NCBI RefSeq assembly: GCF_000262755.1
Contig: NZ_AFEU01000003.1
Span: forward strand, 124,001-188,000
Direction of reading: 5' to 3'
Source of the DNA: Bacillus methanolicus PB1
GTDB lineage: Bacteria; Bacillota; Bacilli; Bacillales; Cytobacillaceae
Length of the DNA stretch: 64,000 nt
Shown: positions 53,410-61,220 of the stretch, one piece after another
How positions within the stretch are numbered: the stretch's first letter is position 1
Layout: every line of letters begins with the position of its first letter
Program-made: the position numbers and the translations under genes
Notes under the pieces: generated by a model
Databases searched by the model: none
The model's input: the letters and a program-made list of their open reading frames with translations, nothing else
Told to the model about the DNA's origin: nothing

Positions 53410-53853
53410 CTACACAGAAGCGAATGCTTTCTCCAGATTTGCAAATACATCCTGTATGATTTTCTTCGCCTGGTTATCAATCAAACGACCACCAAGTGCC
53501 GCGATCGGTCCACTGATGGCTCCATCACACTCCCATTTTAAGAGGGTGCCTTTGTCGATGTCGCTAAGTGTTACAACTGCTTTCATATCAACTCCGCTTC
53601 CCATTCCCCCACCATTAATCGGGAGAGCCATCACAACTTGCGGTTCAACAGCTGACAATTCGCAATTGAGTTTGAACTTTCCGCGGACAGGACCTATGCC
53701 AACCTTTACAATAGCTTGAAAACGATTATCACCTTCTACGTTAAACTCAAGCAAGTCGGGAATACAAGGCCCCACTTTTTGCGGATCTGTAATAAACTCC
53801 CAGACTTCTTCCCGCGGTAACTCGATCGTATATTCTCCTCCATATTTAAGCAT
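53410..53853 (-). CDS. coxG: CoxG, SRPBCC family CO dehydrogenase subunit G
   Basis: A 147-residue SRPBCC/START protein: EYTIELPREEVWEFITDPQK with VWxFxxDP, VGPCIPDL (the G-C-I-P motif of CoxG), RFQAIVKVGIGPVRGKF, and a C-terminal amphipathic helix (FANLEKAF). CoxG anchors CO dehydrogenase to the membrane where electrons enter the quinone pool. AGGAGGAAGATGA precedes the ATG. Located between the XdhC-YHS gene and coxD. The relative at 6992-7447 is more diverged and lacks the GCIP cysteine. Confidence 0.92.
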   Translation of the reverse strand: MLKYGGEYTIELPREEVWEFITDPQKVGPCIPDLLEFNVEGDNRFQAIVKVGIGPVRGKFKLNCELSAVEPQVVMALPINGGGMGSGVDMKAVVTLSDIDKGTLLKWECDGAISGPIAALGGRLIDNQAKKIIQDVFANLEKAFASV

Positions 53854-53959
53854 TCATCTTCCTCCTTGAGTAAGATTTTAGTAGATCTGTCCTCAGCCGT
53901 TGATCATCCAGAGAAAAGCACAAATTTCCTTTCAGTGCAACAACAAATGCGTTATTTTG

Positions 53960-54967
53960 TCATGCGTGACTAAGATATGTTTCAGGATCTTTAGCAAAGC
54001 GGTTTCGGCAGCCAGAGCAGCAGAAGCCGTAAATAGTACCATCAAGTTCAAATCGGAATTGGGTCTTCTCCAAGTCTACAGTCATTCCGCAAACCGGATC
54101 CACCACTTTTGGAGATATTTTGACATAACCGTCATCTGAAGGCAGTGGATCGGTCGTTGAACTTTTCACTTCCGGTAATCCTTCCCATTGCGAATTCAAA
54201 TCCCGGCGTCGGCGTTCAACGATTTGAGCAAGGATACTAAGCGCAACCTCTTGTGCTCCTACAGCACCAATATCTAATCCCGCAGGAGCGGTGACAAAGT
54301 CAATAAATTCTTTAGGTGCCCCAGCCACTTCCAATCCGCTGCGCACGGTTTTCCATCGCTTCGGGCTGGTGACCAAACCCAAATACCGCAACGGCCAACG
54401 GGATAGTGCCAACAAAGCTTCACTATCATACAACCCCATCGTAGCAACGACTCCATAAGCAGTTGTATACTTGAAAGAAGCAAGTTGATTCCGTAATATC
54501 TCCAATGGATCTTCCGAACTGTTGTTTCCCACTTCTTCTAAACAGATTTGGCGAGGCACAAAAGCGAATTGGGGCGCCATTTCTTTAAGAGAATGCGCTA
54601 TCGGGAAATCCCCAACAATAATCAACAAAGGATCAACATGTTTCGGTTCTAAAAAAAGTTCAACTGTTCCTTCAGATGCACAAGTCATTGAAAGAACTGT
54701 AACTCCTTCTTCCACGTTGGCCGGCGGCTGCGGAGTTACAAGCAAAAGTTTTTTTTCTCCAGTGCGAAGACACTCGTGTGCTTGACCGACAATCAACTCT
54801 CGCGTACAATGCCCGCCGACAAAACCTTTCATTTCTCCATTCGCAGTCACAATCGCCTTATCGCCGACTGTCGCCGAACTAGGCCTCACACGCCGGACAA
54901 CAGTCACCATGACATATGGTTCAACTCGTTCATCCAACTCCTTTGCCGTTTCCCATATTAGATCCAT
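53960..54967 (-). CDS. XdhC family protein fused to a YHS (TRASH-like) metal-binding domain
   Basis: A 335-residue two-domain fusion. Residues 1-280: XdhC accessory factor with FVGGHCTRELI (conserved GGHCxRE) and the C-terminal PAGLDIGAVGAQEVALSILAQIV signature. Residues 288-335: a YHS domain with VDPVCGMTVD and YGFCCSGCRNRFAKDPETYL, a cysteine-rich fold that binds Cu or other soft metals. The combination inside a cox cluster suggests delivering both Mo cofactor sulfur and copper to CoxL. The ATG at 54967 is chosen; upstream of it a palindromic repeat replaces any visible ribosome binding site, and the earlier GTG at 55003 lies inside the repeat. Confidence 0.85.
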   Translation of the reverse strand: MDLIWETAKELDERVEPYVMVTVVRRVRPSSATVGDKAIVTANGEMKGFVGGHCTRELIVGQAHECLRTGEKKLLLVTPQPPANVEEGVTVLSMTCASEGTVELFLEPKHVDPLLIIVGDFPIAHSLKEMAPQFAFVPRQICLEEVGNNSSEDPLEILRNQLASFKYTTAYGVVATMGLYDSEALLALSRWPLRYLGLVTSPKRWKTVRSGLEVAGAPKEFIDFVTAPAGLDIGAVGAQEVALSILAQIVERRRRDLNSQWEGLPEVKSSTTDPLPSDDGYVKISPKVVDPVCGMTVDLEKTQFRFELDGTIYGFCCSGCRNRFAKDPETYLSHA

Positions 54968-54977
54968 TTTGTATGCC

Positions 54978-55095
54978 GAGGCTGACTCAAAAGGGTCTGA
55001 CACCTTCCAACAATGACAATATTTAGAATGGTTTTAATACAGATGGTCTATATATTGTTTTGAATGGGTTGACCCTTTGAGTTTGAGACAGCCTC
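54978..55095. repeat. Palindromic repeat, family B, full length, inside the cox cluster
   Basis: GAGGCTGACTCAAAAGGG, TCTGACACCTTCCAACAATG, core AATATTTAGAATGG and GTCTATATATTGTTTTG, ending GACCCTTTGAG and TTTGAGACAGCCTC. It lies 50 bases after the coxL stop codon and ten bases before the start codon of the XdhC-YHS gene. Confidence 0.9.
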
Positions 55096-55145
55096 CTTTT
55101 CCCTCCTTAATTCATGTTAATCCTAGATCCTTGCTAGGTACTGAA

Positions 55146-57497
55146 TCATTCATTAATACCGTGCTCTCTCAAGATGTTCCATACCTTCCATGGAAAAATC
55201 GGCATGTCGATGTGCTCTACGCCTAGAGGCGACAGGGCATCCACAACCGCATTAACAAACGCGGCAGGAGAACCAACATTCGGCGACTCTCCAACGCCTT
55301 TTGCTCCAATCGGATGGTGCGGCGACGGTGTCACCGTCCGATCTGTTTCCCATGGTGGCGTATCGAGGGACGTAGGGACCAAATAGTCCATCCAGTTTGG
55401 TGCCAGACAGTTGCCGTTCGCATCGTACGGAATATCTTGCATAAACGCTATGGCAAACCCTTCCGTAAGTCCTCCGTGTATCTGTCCTTCGACAATCATC
55501 GGATTGATCACGTTGCCGCAATCGTCAACGGCCATGAACCGCCGTACTTTAACAGCTCCCGTTCCCTTGTCGATATCGACCACCGCGATATAGGCCCCGT
55601 GAGGGAAAGTAAGGTTCGGAGGATCGTAGTAGTAGGTAGCTTCCAAACCGGGTTCCATGCCTTCCGGCAAGTTTGTGTATGCGGCAAAAGCCACATCTTT
55701 CATCGTCACTGATTTCCCCGAAAACCCTTTTGCGGAAAAGACGGTCCCGTCCCAAATCACATCGTCTTCACCGACCTCAAGAAGATGGGCGGCAATTTTG
55801 CGAGCCTTTTCACGAATCCTGCGCCCGCAGAGAGCTGCAGCAGTACCCGCCGCCGGCGTAGAGCGGCTTGCGTACGTACCTAATCCATAAGGGGCGGTAT
55901 CGGTATCGCCTTCCTCAATCAACACGTCATCCGCACTTAATCCGAGCTCTTCCGCAATAATTTGGGCGAATGTCGTCTCATGCCCCTGGCCCTGGTGCCG
56001 CACACCGAGCCGCGCGATCACTTTGCCGGTAGGATGGACTCGAATCTGCGCGCTGTCGAACATCTTGATTCCGAGAATGTCAAACGTATTTTTCGGCCCT
56101 GCACCGACAATCTCTGTAAAAGTGGAGATGCCAATTCCCATCAATTCACCCCGGGCTCGTTTCTCCGCCTGTTCTTTACGCAGTTCGTCATACCCAATCC
56201 GTTCCAGCGCAAGTTTCAACGTTTTTTCGTAGTCTCCGCTGTCGTACACCCATCCGGTTGGAGAGTGATATGGGAACTGGTCCTTACGAATAAAATTAAG
56301 GAAACGCAGTTCGGCGGGATCCATCTTCAATCTTTGCGCCAGTATGTCCATTGTCCTTTCAATCAGGTACGATGCTTCAGTGACACGAAATGAACAGCGG
56401 TACGCAACACCTCCGGGAGCCTTGTTGGTATAAACTCCATCCACTTCGACGAACGCTGTTTTGAAATCATAAGACCCTGTCACAATGTTAAACAGACCGG
56501 CCGGGAATTTGGTCGGATTGGCTGCAGCATCAAAGGCACCGTGGTCGCCGATGGTTTTCACCCGGAGCGCCAACACTTTGCCATCTTCGCGCGCAGCAAT
56601 CTCGGCCGTCATGTGGAAGTCACGTGCGAAAGAAGTGCTTGCGATATTCTCAGTTCGCGTTTCAATCCATTTGACAGGCACACCTAACTTTAACGAAGCG
56701 ACAACTGCACAGACGTATCCCGGATAGACTCCCACTTTGTTCCCGAAACCGCCGCCGATATCAGGCGAAATAACTCGAATCTGATGTTCGGGAATACCGC
56801 TGAGCATTGCGATCACAGTCCGGTGGACATGAGGCGCTTGGGAAGTTATGTAGAAAGTCAACCGGCCTGTCGCCGCATTGTGATCAGCAACACATCCACA
56901 CGGCTCAAGCGGTGAAGGGTGGACACGCTGGAAGCGTACATCTTGCTTGACGACGACCGTCGCTTCGCGAAATACGTTTTCGGTTTCTTCTCGATCCCCT
57001 GACTCCCAGTGCCAGATGTGGTTCGATTTTTTCTCCCGATCTTCACGGAGAATGGGAGCATCCGGCTCAAGCGCTTCGAACGGATCCACCACAACAGGCA
57101 ACGACTCGTAATCGACTTCGATCAACTGTAATGCGTCTTCTGCTTGGGCGCGCGTCTCCGCAATGACGGCGGCAATTTCTTGGTACTGAAACAGAACCTT
57201 GCCCACGGCCAGTACCATTTGTTGGTCGCCATTCAAAGTCGGCATCCATGCAAGGTTCATTTTGGCCAGATCCTCACCAGTAAGCACTAATTTGACGCCG
57301 GGTGCGGCCAATGCAGCCGACGTATCAATTCGACGAATGCGGGCATGTGCGTACGGACTGCGTAAAATGCTCATATAGAGCATATTCGGCAAGATCACAT
57401 CATCCACATAGCGCCCCTTCCCGCGAATAAACCGCGGATCCTCTTTGCGGGCAATCGATTTGCCCATTGGGCGCAACTCATTCTGTTGAAGTGCCAC
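55146..57497 (-). CDS. coxL: Aerobic carbon monoxide dehydrogenase, large (molybdenum) subunit, form I
   Basis: A 783-residue molybdenum hydroxylase large subunit. N-terminal aldehyde oxidase/xanthine dehydrogenase a/b hammerhead domain (ARKEDPRFIRGKGRYVDDV), then the molybdopterin-cytosine-dinucleotide domains with GGGFGNKVGVYPGY, and a C-terminal KGVGESPNVGSPAA holding the catalytic glutamate (about residue 737). Residues 365-371 read AYRCSFR, the form I signature whose cysteine (368) carries the copper of the Cu-S-Mo centre; form II and other enzymes have AYRGAGR. It oxidises CO with water to CO2. The GTG start follows GAGGAGGTGGCCACAA and overlaps coxS. Confidence 0.95.
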   Translation of the reverse strand: MALQQNELRPMGKSIARKEDPRFIRGKGRYVDDVILPNMLYMSILRSPYAHARIRRIDTSAALAAPGVKLVLTGEDLAKMNLAWMPTLNGDQQMVLAVGKVLFQYQEIAAVIAETRAQAEDALQLIEVDYESLPVVVDPFEALEPDAPILREDREKKSNHIWHWESGDREETENVFREATVVVKQDVRFQRVHPSPLEPCGCVADHNAATGRLTFYITSQAPHVHRTVIAMLSGIPEHQIRVISPDIGGGFGNKVGVYPGYVCAVVASLKLGVPVKWIETRTENIASTSFARDFHMTAEIAAREDGKVLALRVKTIGDHGAFDAAANPTKFPAGLFNIVTGSYDFKTAFVEVDGVYTNKAPGGVAYRCSFRVTEASYLIERTMDILAQRLKMDPAELRFLNFIRKDQFPYHSPTGWVYDSGDYEKTLKLALERIGYDELRKEQAEKRARGELMGIGISTFTEIVGAGPKNTFDILGIKMFDSAQIRVHPTGKVIARLGVRHQGQGHETTFAQIIAEELGLSADDVLIEEGDTDTAPYGLGTYASRSTPAAGTAAALCGRRIREKARKIAAHLLEVGEDDVIWDGTVFSAKGFSGKSVTMKDVAFAAYTNLPEGMEPGLEATYYYDPPNLTFPHGAYIAVVDIDKGTGAVKVRRFMAVDDCGNVINPMIVEGQIHGGLTEGFAIAFMQDIPYDANGNCLAPNWMDYLVPTSLDTPPWETDRTVTPSPHHPIGAKGVGESPNVGSPAAFVNAVVDALSPLGVEHIDMPIFPWKVWNILREHGINE

Positions 57498-57993
57498 TTG
57501 TGGCCACCTCCTCTAATGATTCTTGAGTTTCATTCGCCATTTTGCGTGAAGCGGACTGGACGGCCTTTACGATATTCATATATCCTGTGCAGCGGCAAAT
57601 GTTTCCAGAAAGTCCTTCACGAATTTCTTCCTCAGTCGGCATAGGATTTTTCTGCAGCAGTGCATAGGAAGCCATCAGCATACCAGGCGTGCAGTATCCG
57701 CATTGCAAAGCATGATCTTCCCAAAACGCTGTCTGCAGCGGATGCATTTGCCCTTCTTGATCCAACGCTTCGACTGTCAATACCTCACGTCCATTTGCTT
57801 GCACGGCCAATACGGTGCATGACTTGACAGCTTTCCCGTCAAACAACACTGTGCAAGCACCGCAGCTTGTTGTATCACAACCGACATGCGCACCCGTCAG
57901 TTTCAGTTCATCACGCAGGTAATAGACCAACAACGTACGCGGCTCAACATCTGATTCAAACAGATGCCCATTTACCTTGACACGGATCTTCAT
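57478..57993 (-). CDS. coxS: Carbon monoxide dehydrogenase small (2Fe-2S) subunit
   Basis: A 171-residue iron-sulfur subunit. The N-terminal plant-type [2Fe-2S] site has CDTTSCGACTV plus a further Cys in VKSCTV; the C-terminal helical domain holds the second cluster in CGYCTPGMLM and CRCTGY. It carries electrons from CoxL to the FAD of CoxM. Its ATG overlaps the coxM stop (ATGA), with AAGGTGGAGGTTCA upstream, and its end overlaps coxL by 20 bases: one tightly coupled coxMSL unit. Confidence 0.95.
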   Translation of the reverse strand: MKIRVKVNGHLFESDVEPRTLLVYYLRDELKLTGAHVGCDTTSCGACTVLFDGKAVKSCTVLAVQANGREVLTVEALDQEGQMHPLQTAFWEDHALQCGYCTPGMLMASYALLQKNPMPTEEEIREGLSGNICRCTGYMNIVKAVQSASRKMANETQESLEEVATSGTSTE

Positions 57994-58874
57994 TGAACCT
58001 CCACCTTTCCATGCAACTCTTCCGCGATTTCGCGGAGTGCCCTTGCAGCAAACACACGTAAAAGATCCTTCTTATAGACCGTACTGCCCCTTAAGTCATC
58101 AGCAGGATCCGCATCTTCCGGCACAAGTTTGGATACTTCCTCAATCGTCTTCACTGTCAAACGTTGTCCTATGAGCGCTTCCTCTGCCTTGACGGCTCGC
58201 AAAGGGATCGGCCCACAAGCGCAAATGCCGATGCCTGCTTCAGACACACGCCCTTCATCGTCAACAGCGACCTGTACAGCAAGCCCCGCAATGGCAAAAT
58301 CGCCAGCTTTCCGTTTGAGCTTCATATAGCGTGCGGCAACAAGACTGGTTGGAATGGGCAAGTGCAACGCGACGGCAAGCTCATTTTCTTCGAGCGATGT
58401 GGCAAATGTATCCACAAAAAACTCGTCAATGGGAATCAAACGATTTCCATTCGTTCCTTTTGCTTCCACCATCGCATTCAGGGCAATCATCGCAGTTCCC
58501 CAATCTGAGGCAGGATCTGCGTGAACGAGCGAACCGACAACCGTCCCGAGGTTGCGAATTAATGGATCTGCAACCCATCGGGCAGTGCGGGAAAGAAGTG
58601 GAAATTGGTCACGTAGTTCTGTCGCATGCTCCAATTCGGATTGGCGTGTTACCGCACCGATCCGCAATTTCCCGTTAACTTCACTCCATCCTTTAAGTTC
58701 ATCGAGATTATTAATATCAATAATCACGGCGGGAGCTGCGATGCGTAACTTCATCATTGGCAACAAACTTTGTCCCCCCGCCAATACTTTGCCGTCGTAT
58801 CCATACTCATCCATGAGGCGGATCGCTTCGTCGATAGATGTTGGTGCTTCATACTTGAATGCATTGGGAAACAT
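57990..58874 (-). CDS. coxM: Carbon monoxide dehydrogenase medium (FAD) subunit
   Basis: A 294-residue FAD-binding subunit of the molybdenum hydroxylase family. The two FAD contacts are AGGQSLLPMMKLR (residues 32-44) and IRNLGTVVGSLVHADPASDW (about 107-126, pattern TVGG-like followed by A-D-P-A-x-D). It passes electrons on to the quinone pool. CATAAGGGGGTTTCTAA precedes the ATG. As first gene of the cluster its upstream region should hold the promoter; I found no convincing one, and the 1 kb upstream is decayed DNA. Confidence 0.94.
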   Translation of the reverse strand: MFPNAFKYEAPTSIDEAIRLMDEYGYDGKVLAGGQSLLPMMKLRIAAPAVIIDINNLDELKGWSEVNGKLRIGAVTRQSELEHATELRDQFPLLSRTARWVADPLIRNLGTVVGSLVHADPASDWGTAMIALNAMVEAKGTNGNRLIPIDEFFVDTFATSLEENELAVALHLPIPTSLVAARYMKLKRKAGDFAIAGLAVQVAVDDEGRVSEAGIGICACGPIPLRAVKAEEALIGQRLTVKTIEEVSKLVPEDADPADDLRGSTVYKKDLLRVFAARALREIAEELHGKVEVQ

Positions 58875-59803
58875 TTAGAAACCCCCTTATGTCTAGATGG
58901 CAAGAGCATTGTGAACAGGTATACTTTGGATAAGGGCATTTCGCGCACATCCATATTGTTGGATTCACCCATTCCAATCTCTTCGCCTGCCTAAGCATTC
59001 GCTTCAATGTTTAAAACTATTACTTTTCCTTTTTGTACAGCCTTTGAGTTATGTTGGTTGACCCGGGTAATTGAACAGGATAACGATTTTTCACACCCTT
59101 TGGGGTTTAATTTAATTCTTTTTCGGGTAAAGTTTCTGGCCCGAACCTCGCAAAATCAATACCAAACGTAACATCTTTTTATTCCTTGCAACCAAATGCA
59201 CTTTTCAAACTATTTGAAAGCAACCCGCAAATGAATGGTTTCAAACCAGGCGGTGATCCTTTGCTTTTATCGAAGGTGTTCCACAACTGAACCGCACCCT
59301 CGTAAGTACCTTCCGCCACCTGTCTAAGTAATGTTGTCTCATGTTAATAACAAACACAACATTTTGCATCAAACGCCCGACCTAACACGCCGTAATGAGG
59401 TATTGATCCATATAGTTGGTCGGTGTGATTGTGACTAATGATAATAAAAATAGAAAGCGGTTACATTATTGACGGAAGTAAATAGAGTATGTGTTTTTTC
59501 AAGGGTAGATTTCTAGCAAGATAGGAGGTTATTTACATCACAAAGCTTTCGAAATAAATAGACATTTCAATACTAACAATTCCCTCCTTTGCGATATAAA
59601 ATTTTGTAGATTCATTGTGCTGGTGACAAAGTTTCAAATCTTGCTGAAAGAATAGATTCATTTAAATACGAAAGAAGAATCTGAGGAGCTTTGTAATTAT
59701 TTTAGTACGAAAATTCATAATTGTCAATAATGTGCAAATAGTCAGAAAAGAATGTCCATTTCGGCGATTTTGCTGTAAATTTCCTTTTTTGTATATAAAA
59801 AAA
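58875..59803. other. Decayed coding region upstream of coxM
   Basis: About 930 bases without an intact gene. On the minus strand short frames look protein-like: around 58991-59090 one ends VQKGKVIVLNIEANA, and 59179-59430 is treated separately. An orphan AGGAGG with good spacing (about 59523) leads only into a few codons. The transcription start of the cox cluster should lie here, but no promoter or regulator gene is recognisable. Confidence 0.5.
59179..59430 (-). pseudogene. Remnant of an unidentified protein-coding gene
   Basis: One minus-strand frame reads through about 82 codons with a single internal TAA (59344-59346). Before it: HTDQLYGSIPHYGVLGRAFD; after it: LLRQVAEGTYEGAVQLWNTF and PPGLKPFICGLL, ending GCKE and a stop. 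Amino-acid composition looks like a real globular protein. No start or full-length frame; family not recognised. Confidence 0.45.
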
Positions 59804-59820
59804 GAGACTTATTAAGTCTC
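59804..59820 (-). terminator. Terminator of lrgAB
   Basis: GAGACTT-ATT-AAGTCTC, a perfect seven-base stem with TTTTTTT following on the minus strand; 110 bases past the lrgB stop. Confidence 0.75.
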
Positions 59821-59929
59821 ATAACTGCTAATTTTTGCTCAAATTTTTTTACGTATTGCTATCAAAGTTATAAGTTGATCCAAAAAAGGCTGTCCATTTC
59901 TACTCATCACGCTTCAAACTATAGTTTTC

Positions 59930-60613
59930 CTAAAGAAGATATGGAAGCAAAAATGGGATCAACACAGATGTAAGAATACCGGCAAGGCCCATTGCCACTC
60001 CGGCAACAGCTCCCTGCATCTCCCCCTCGCGAGCAATTTCCGCTGTTCCGATACCGTGGGCAACCGTACCAATCGAAAGTCCCCTCGCAAGAGGATGGGT
60101 TACGTGTAATTTGTTCAGGAGCCAAGGTCCGAACATAGCCCCGATCATCCCTGTAATCATGACAAAAGCAGCGACTAGAATCCTATCGGCCCCTATTATT
60201 TTTGCCACTTCAGAAGCAAACGCAATTGTGATCGATTTAATACTTATGGAAGCAGTTATAGAAGTTAATTGGAACAATTTAGCCAGCAATAGCGCAGATA
60301 CGATTGTCGACAACGTGCCGGCAAATAATCCGGCAAGAGCCGGCAAAAAATATCGGAATAATATGCGGCGATGCTTATATAGCGGAACAGCTAATGCAAT
60401 TGTTGCAGGGCTTAATAAATATGTTAAAATCTCTTTGGCTGTTCCATATTCCTTATAAGAAATATTTGAAACGATTAAAACAAAAACAATGATAATAGTG
60501 CTTAAAAACACTGGCGTTGTAAAAGGAGAAGGATATTTTATAGCTACTTTTCGAGAAAAAAGATAAACTCCTGTCGTTAGACAAATACTATAAAGTGTGA
60601 CGGCGATTTTCAG
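59930..60613 (-). CDS. lrgB: LrgB family membrane protein
   Basis: Membrane protein of the LrgB/CidB/YohK family: KSITIAFASEVAKIIG, GMIGAMFGPWLL, and HPLARGLSIGTVAHGIGTAEIA, the family's C-terminal signature. From the GTG at 60511 only 193 residues would result, lacking the first helices. The frame stays open upstream and gives a normal 227-residue LrgB if translation starts at the CTG at 60613, which has AAGAAGGGATTCAAG just before it. I therefore annotate from the CTG. It overlaps the lrgA end by 26 bases. Role: with LrgA, modulates cell lysis/murein hydrolase activity or pyruvate transport (as PftAB in B. subtilis). Confidence 0.8.
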   Translation of the reverse strand: MKIAVTLYSICLTTGVYLFSRKVAIKYPSPFTTPVFLSTIIIVFVLIVSNISYKEYGTAKEILTYLLSPATIALAVPLYKHRRILFRYFLPALAGLFAGTLSTIVSALLLAKLFQLTSITASISIKSITIAFASEVAKIIGADRILVAAFVMITGMIGAMFGPWLLNKLHVTHPLARGLSIGTVAHGIGTAEIAREGEMQGAVAGVAMGLAGILTSVLIPFLLPYLL

Positions 60614-60986
60614 CTTGAATCCCTTCTTTCCTTTTAAGAAGTGTTTGAGCAGTTAAGCCGGAAAAAGCAATTCCGATAAATGCACTAGCAAATAAGATAA
60701 ACATGAAAGCCAGTCCATTATTTAAAAAAACGCTTCCGAGAGTCATTAACCCTACCGAAATGGGAATAAAAAAGAAACCAAGGTGTTTAATCAGCACATT
60801 GGCTGCTGTCTCAATCCAATCTATGCGGATAATACCCGTAGTTAATAAAATAAAAAGCAAAATCATCCCCATGACATTACCAGGTATTGGAATATGAAGG
60901 AATTTTGCGATCATCGACCCTGCATAATTAAGCGAAATCAACACGAAAAGCTGAAAAATAAATTTAACAAATGTAGAAATTTTCAA
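60588..60986 (-). CDS. lrgA: LrgA/CidA family holin-like membrane protein
   Basis: A 132-residue membrane protein with four helices: LNYAGSMIAKFLHIPIPGNVMGMILLFILL (the IPIPGNxxGM signature of LrgA/CidA at about residues 30-45), FFFIPISVGLM, and a last helix with a basic tail. It forms the partner of LrgB. TTG start at 60986 with GAGGAGCTTCAACA upstream. First gene of lrgAB; no LytTR-type regulator is encoded nearby. Confidence 0.9.
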   Translation of the reverse strand: MKISTFVKFIFQLFVLISLNYAGSMIAKFLHIPIPGNVMGMILLFILLTTGIIRIDWIETAANVLIKHLGFFFIPISVGLMTLGSVFLNNGLAFMFILFASAFIGIAFSGLTAQTLLKRKEGIQAENRRHTL

Positions 60987-61220
60987 TGTTGAAGCTCCTC
61001 ATAATAATTTTGATTACCTTTATTTTACCAAAATTATTTTATATGCCAATCATGTGTGCCTGACTGAAGACAAGTAAAAATGAACTATATAAATGCTGTT
61101 AGTAATAAATGTTCACACAATTTCCATAGGATTTTTCATAGAAATTATATATCTTAAATGTGAAAAAGTTCTATGAAAACCCTTGTATTTTTTCATCAAA
61201 ATTTTAAGGTGGGAACAATA

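Noticed and set aside
55146-57497. Many long opposite-strand and out-of-frame ORFs in the coxL region
   Set aside because: They are shadows of GC-rich coding DNA; none has a ribosome binding site or family features, whereas coxL is complete.
48717-58874. Xanthine dehydrogenase (pucABCDE-like) interpretation of the molybdenum enzyme cluster
   Set aside because: Bacillus puc genes share XdhC, MobA and the three-subunit layout, but CoxL here has AYRCSFR and the cluster includes coxD, coxE and coxG, which purine hydroxylase loci lack.
58875-59803. Molybdenum cofactor riboswitch upstream of coxM
   Set aside because: No conserved Moco-RNA pattern could be recognised; the stretch looks like decayed coding sequence.
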